Positions 5,714 through 6,892 of a stretch of 6,892 nucleotides of DNA are shown one piece after another. Source of the DNA: JBBQVO01 sp038211505. Lineage in GTDB: Bacteria; Chloroflexota; Dehalococcoidia; DSTF01; JACRBR01. The stretch covers positions 1 to 6,892 of the forward strand of contig JBBQVO010000175.1 of NCBI GenBank assembly GCA_038211505.1. The letters run 5' to 3'. Each line of letters starts with the position of its first letter. Within the stretch, counting starts at the first letter, position 1. The translations under genes and the position numbers were made by a program. A model generated the notes under the pieces. The model was given only the letters and a program-made list of their open reading frames with translations, did no database searches and had not been told where the DNA came from.

Positions 5714-6487
5714 ATGAAACACATTACACGCGGCGACGTACGACTGGCGTACGAGGAGACGGGCGCGGGCGCTCGCGCAATCGTGTTCATCCACGGCTGG
5801 TGCTGCGACCACACGCACTTCGACGGGCAGGTGGCGCACTACAGCCTGACGCGTCGTTGCATCTCCGTCGATCTGCGCGGGCACGGCGAGAGCGACGCTC
5901 CGGCCGACGGCTACTCTATCGAGACGTTCGCCGATGACATCGCGTTTCTCTGCGACGCGCTCGCGTTGAAGAAGCCGCTGATCGTCGGCCACAGCATGGG
6001 CGGCGCGATCGCGATGGCGCTTGCGGCGAATCATCCCGGCCTGCCGTCGGCGATCGTCATGCTCGATGGCGCCATCCTCTTTCCGCCGTCGCTCGATGAT
6101 TTCGTCTCGCAAATGAATGCTGCGATGCATTCCGATGGCTATCTCGAACCGCTGACCGGCATCTTCAACGGCATGTTCATGGCGACCGACGACGCCGAGC
6201 GTCACGCGCGCATCGTTGCGGCCGCAGTCGGTATGCCGCGCCACGTGGCGATCGGGGAGTGGGATGCGCTGTGGAAGTTCGATTCGGCATCGGCTGCGGC
6301 GAAGTGCGGGGTGCCGGCGATGTACGTCGGCTCGCACGGTCCCGTCGCCGATCTCGCGCGCGTAGGCGAGGCGATGCCGAACGCTATCGTCGCGCAGACC
6401 GCTGGCGCGGGGCATTTTCATCAACTCGAAGTGCCCGACCAGGTGAATGCGATGATCGACCGGTTTATCGCCATCAACGAGCTGTAA
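5714..6487 (+). CDS. Alpha/beta-fold hydrolase
   Basis: The 257-residue protein has a clear alpha/beta-hydrolase core. HGW (27-29) forms the oxyanion hole region, and DLRGHGESD is at 53-61. The nucleophile elbow GHSMGG (92-97) carries Ser94, and GHFHQLE (233-239) carries the catalytic His234. A cap region lies between about 120 and 190. The usual acid motif ('G..D' after strand 6) is replaced by VGSHGPVADL, so the acid could be Asp212 or lie elsewhere. Without a diagnostic motif the substrate (an ester, lactone, epoxide or similar small molecule) cannot be named. It appears cytosolic, with no signal peptide. Its stop codon abuts the start of the next gene, so the two are probably co-expressed. 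Confidence 0.9.
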   Translation: MKHITRGDVRLAYEETGAGARAIVFIHGWCCDHTHFDGQVAHYSLTRRCISVDLRGHGESDAPADGYSIETFADDIAFLCDALALKKPLIVGHSMGGAIAMALAANHPGLPSAIVMLDGAILFPPSLDDFVSQMNAAMHSDGYLEPLTGIFNGMFMATDDAERHARIVAAAVGMPRHVAIGEWDALWKFDSASAAAKCGVPAMYVGSHGPVADLARVGEAMPNAIVAQTAGAGHFHQLEVPDQVNAMIDRFIAINEL

Positions 6488-6715
6488 ATGGCACGCGCAT
6501 TCGTCGCTGCGTTCTTGCTGTTCGACACGGCGATCTTGTGGGCGATCACCGTTGGCCTGCCTGTGATCGTGTTCGGGGTATATTCGCCGATCGGCTGGAT
6601 CATCGGCGCACTTGTTCTCGCGTTAGAACTGGCGCTGGTCGCAATTGTTCTGTCGCGACGACGTCGGCGCACGCCGATGACGCGCTCTGCTCCGATCTCA
6701 CGCGAGCCGCAGTAG
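6488..6715 (+). CDS. Small two-helix membrane protein
   Basis: This 75-residue protein of unknown function has two hydrophobic segments (about 5-30 and 36-57). A cluster of five arginines follows (58-62), then a short polar tail. The positive cluster should hold the C-terminus in the cytoplasm, with both ends inside. Its ATG starts on the base after the hydrolase TAA with no ribosome binding site of its own, so translation is likely coupled. The last 18 bases overlap, tail to tail, the end of the minus-strand amylase-family gene. I see no family motif. The coupling and clear membrane pattern make a real gene likely. Confidence 0.65.
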   Translation: MARAFVAAFLLFDTAILWAITVGLPVIVFGVYSPIGWIIGALVLALELALVAIVLSRRRRRTPMTRSAPISREPQ

Positions 6716-6892
6716 ACGTCCCTCGTTGCCCGCTAGCGTGATCGATTGCGACGGTGCGGGCGTTTCGTGCGTGCCGATCAGCGTCTCGGTCACCGTCAGC
6801 GTTGGCGGCAGTTCGTACGCGATGGCGTCGTTCGTAAAGTTCAGCGCTACGAGCAGGCGATCGTCGTTGTGGGTGCGGGTGTAGGCGAAGAT
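6698..6892 (-). CDS. GH13 alpha-amylase-family glycosidase, C-terminal fragment (5' end outside the window)
   Basis: The last 64 residues of a protein enter from the right edge. They begin IFAYTRTHNDDRLLVALNF, continue to an alternating hydrophobic stretch and end GRLLRLA before a TGA (complement of 6698-6700). The pattern 'FaY.R...d.rlLVaLNFt', then short beta strands and a closing 'g.LLrL', is typical of the C-terminal beta-sandwich (DUF3459-like) of GH13 enzymes. These include alpha-glucosidases, oligo-1,6-glucosidases and trehalose synthases. The catalytic barrel is outside the window, so the exact activity cannot be given. The gene end overlaps the small membrane protein gene by 18 bases in convergent orientation. 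Confidence 0.8.
   Translation of the reverse strand: MFAYTRTHNDDRLLVALNFTNDAIAYELPPTLTVTETLIGTHETPAPSQSITLAGNEGRLLRLA

Noticed and set aside
5394..5717. A 107-codon frame crossing the GS-hydrolase gap, with a stretch reading VILSAAKNLS
   Set aside because: That peptide is the translation of the dispersed DNA repeat, and the same words appear from the other arm on the minus strand. It is not a protein.
5555..6424. A 289-codon minus-strand frame opposite the hydrolase
   Set aside because: The hydrolase on the plus strand has a full catalytic core and a strong ribosome binding site. This frame has neither and also contains translated repeat.

Overview
This is a GC-rich bacterial chromosomal window with housekeeping and accessory genes. 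There is no sign of a phage, an integrated element, a CRISPR array or an RNA gene. The lineage cannot be fixed from the sequence. Dispersed repeats with the core TGTCATTCTGAGCGCAGCGA, several apparently leaderless promoters and GTG starts fit an uncultured Chloroflexota (for example Dehalococcoidia or Thermomicrobia-like), but that is inference.

Layout from left to right: (1) 1-208 is non-coding and holds one long variant of the dispersed repeat. (2) dxr, the MEP-pathway reductoisomerase, lies on the minus strand. (3) A divergent gene on the plus strand encodes a membrane-anchored protein with TolB/PD40-like propeller motifs that seems to stop mid-blade. (4) Converging on it is a minus-strand two-gene unit: a J-domain protein with a predicted Ig/BACON-like beta-sandwich tail, then an unrecognised 296-residue, probably helical protein. 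The second gene starts one base after the first stops. (5) Divergent from that unit, on the plus strand, is a glutamine-synthetase-like ligase lacking the usual ammonium-site residues. (6) A 338-base gap carries two copies of the dispersed repeat as a perfect 37-base inverted pair. (7) An alpha/beta hydrolase with a clear Shine-Dalgarno sequence and an abutting two-helix membrane protein follow on the plus strand. (8) The C-terminal end of a GH13 alpha-amylase-family enzyme enters from the right edge on the minus strand.

Four transcription units (dxr, the PD40 gene, the J-domain gene and the GS-like gene) have a candidate -10 hexamer only 6-9 bases before the start codon and no Shine-Dalgarno sequence. 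This predicts leaderless mRNAs. Only the hydrolase has an obvious ribosome binding site.

No single pathway links the genes. The best candidates for something undescribed are the J-domain/beta-sandwich protein with its coupled unknown partner, the substrate of the atypical GS-like ligase, and the paired repeat between GS and hydrolase.
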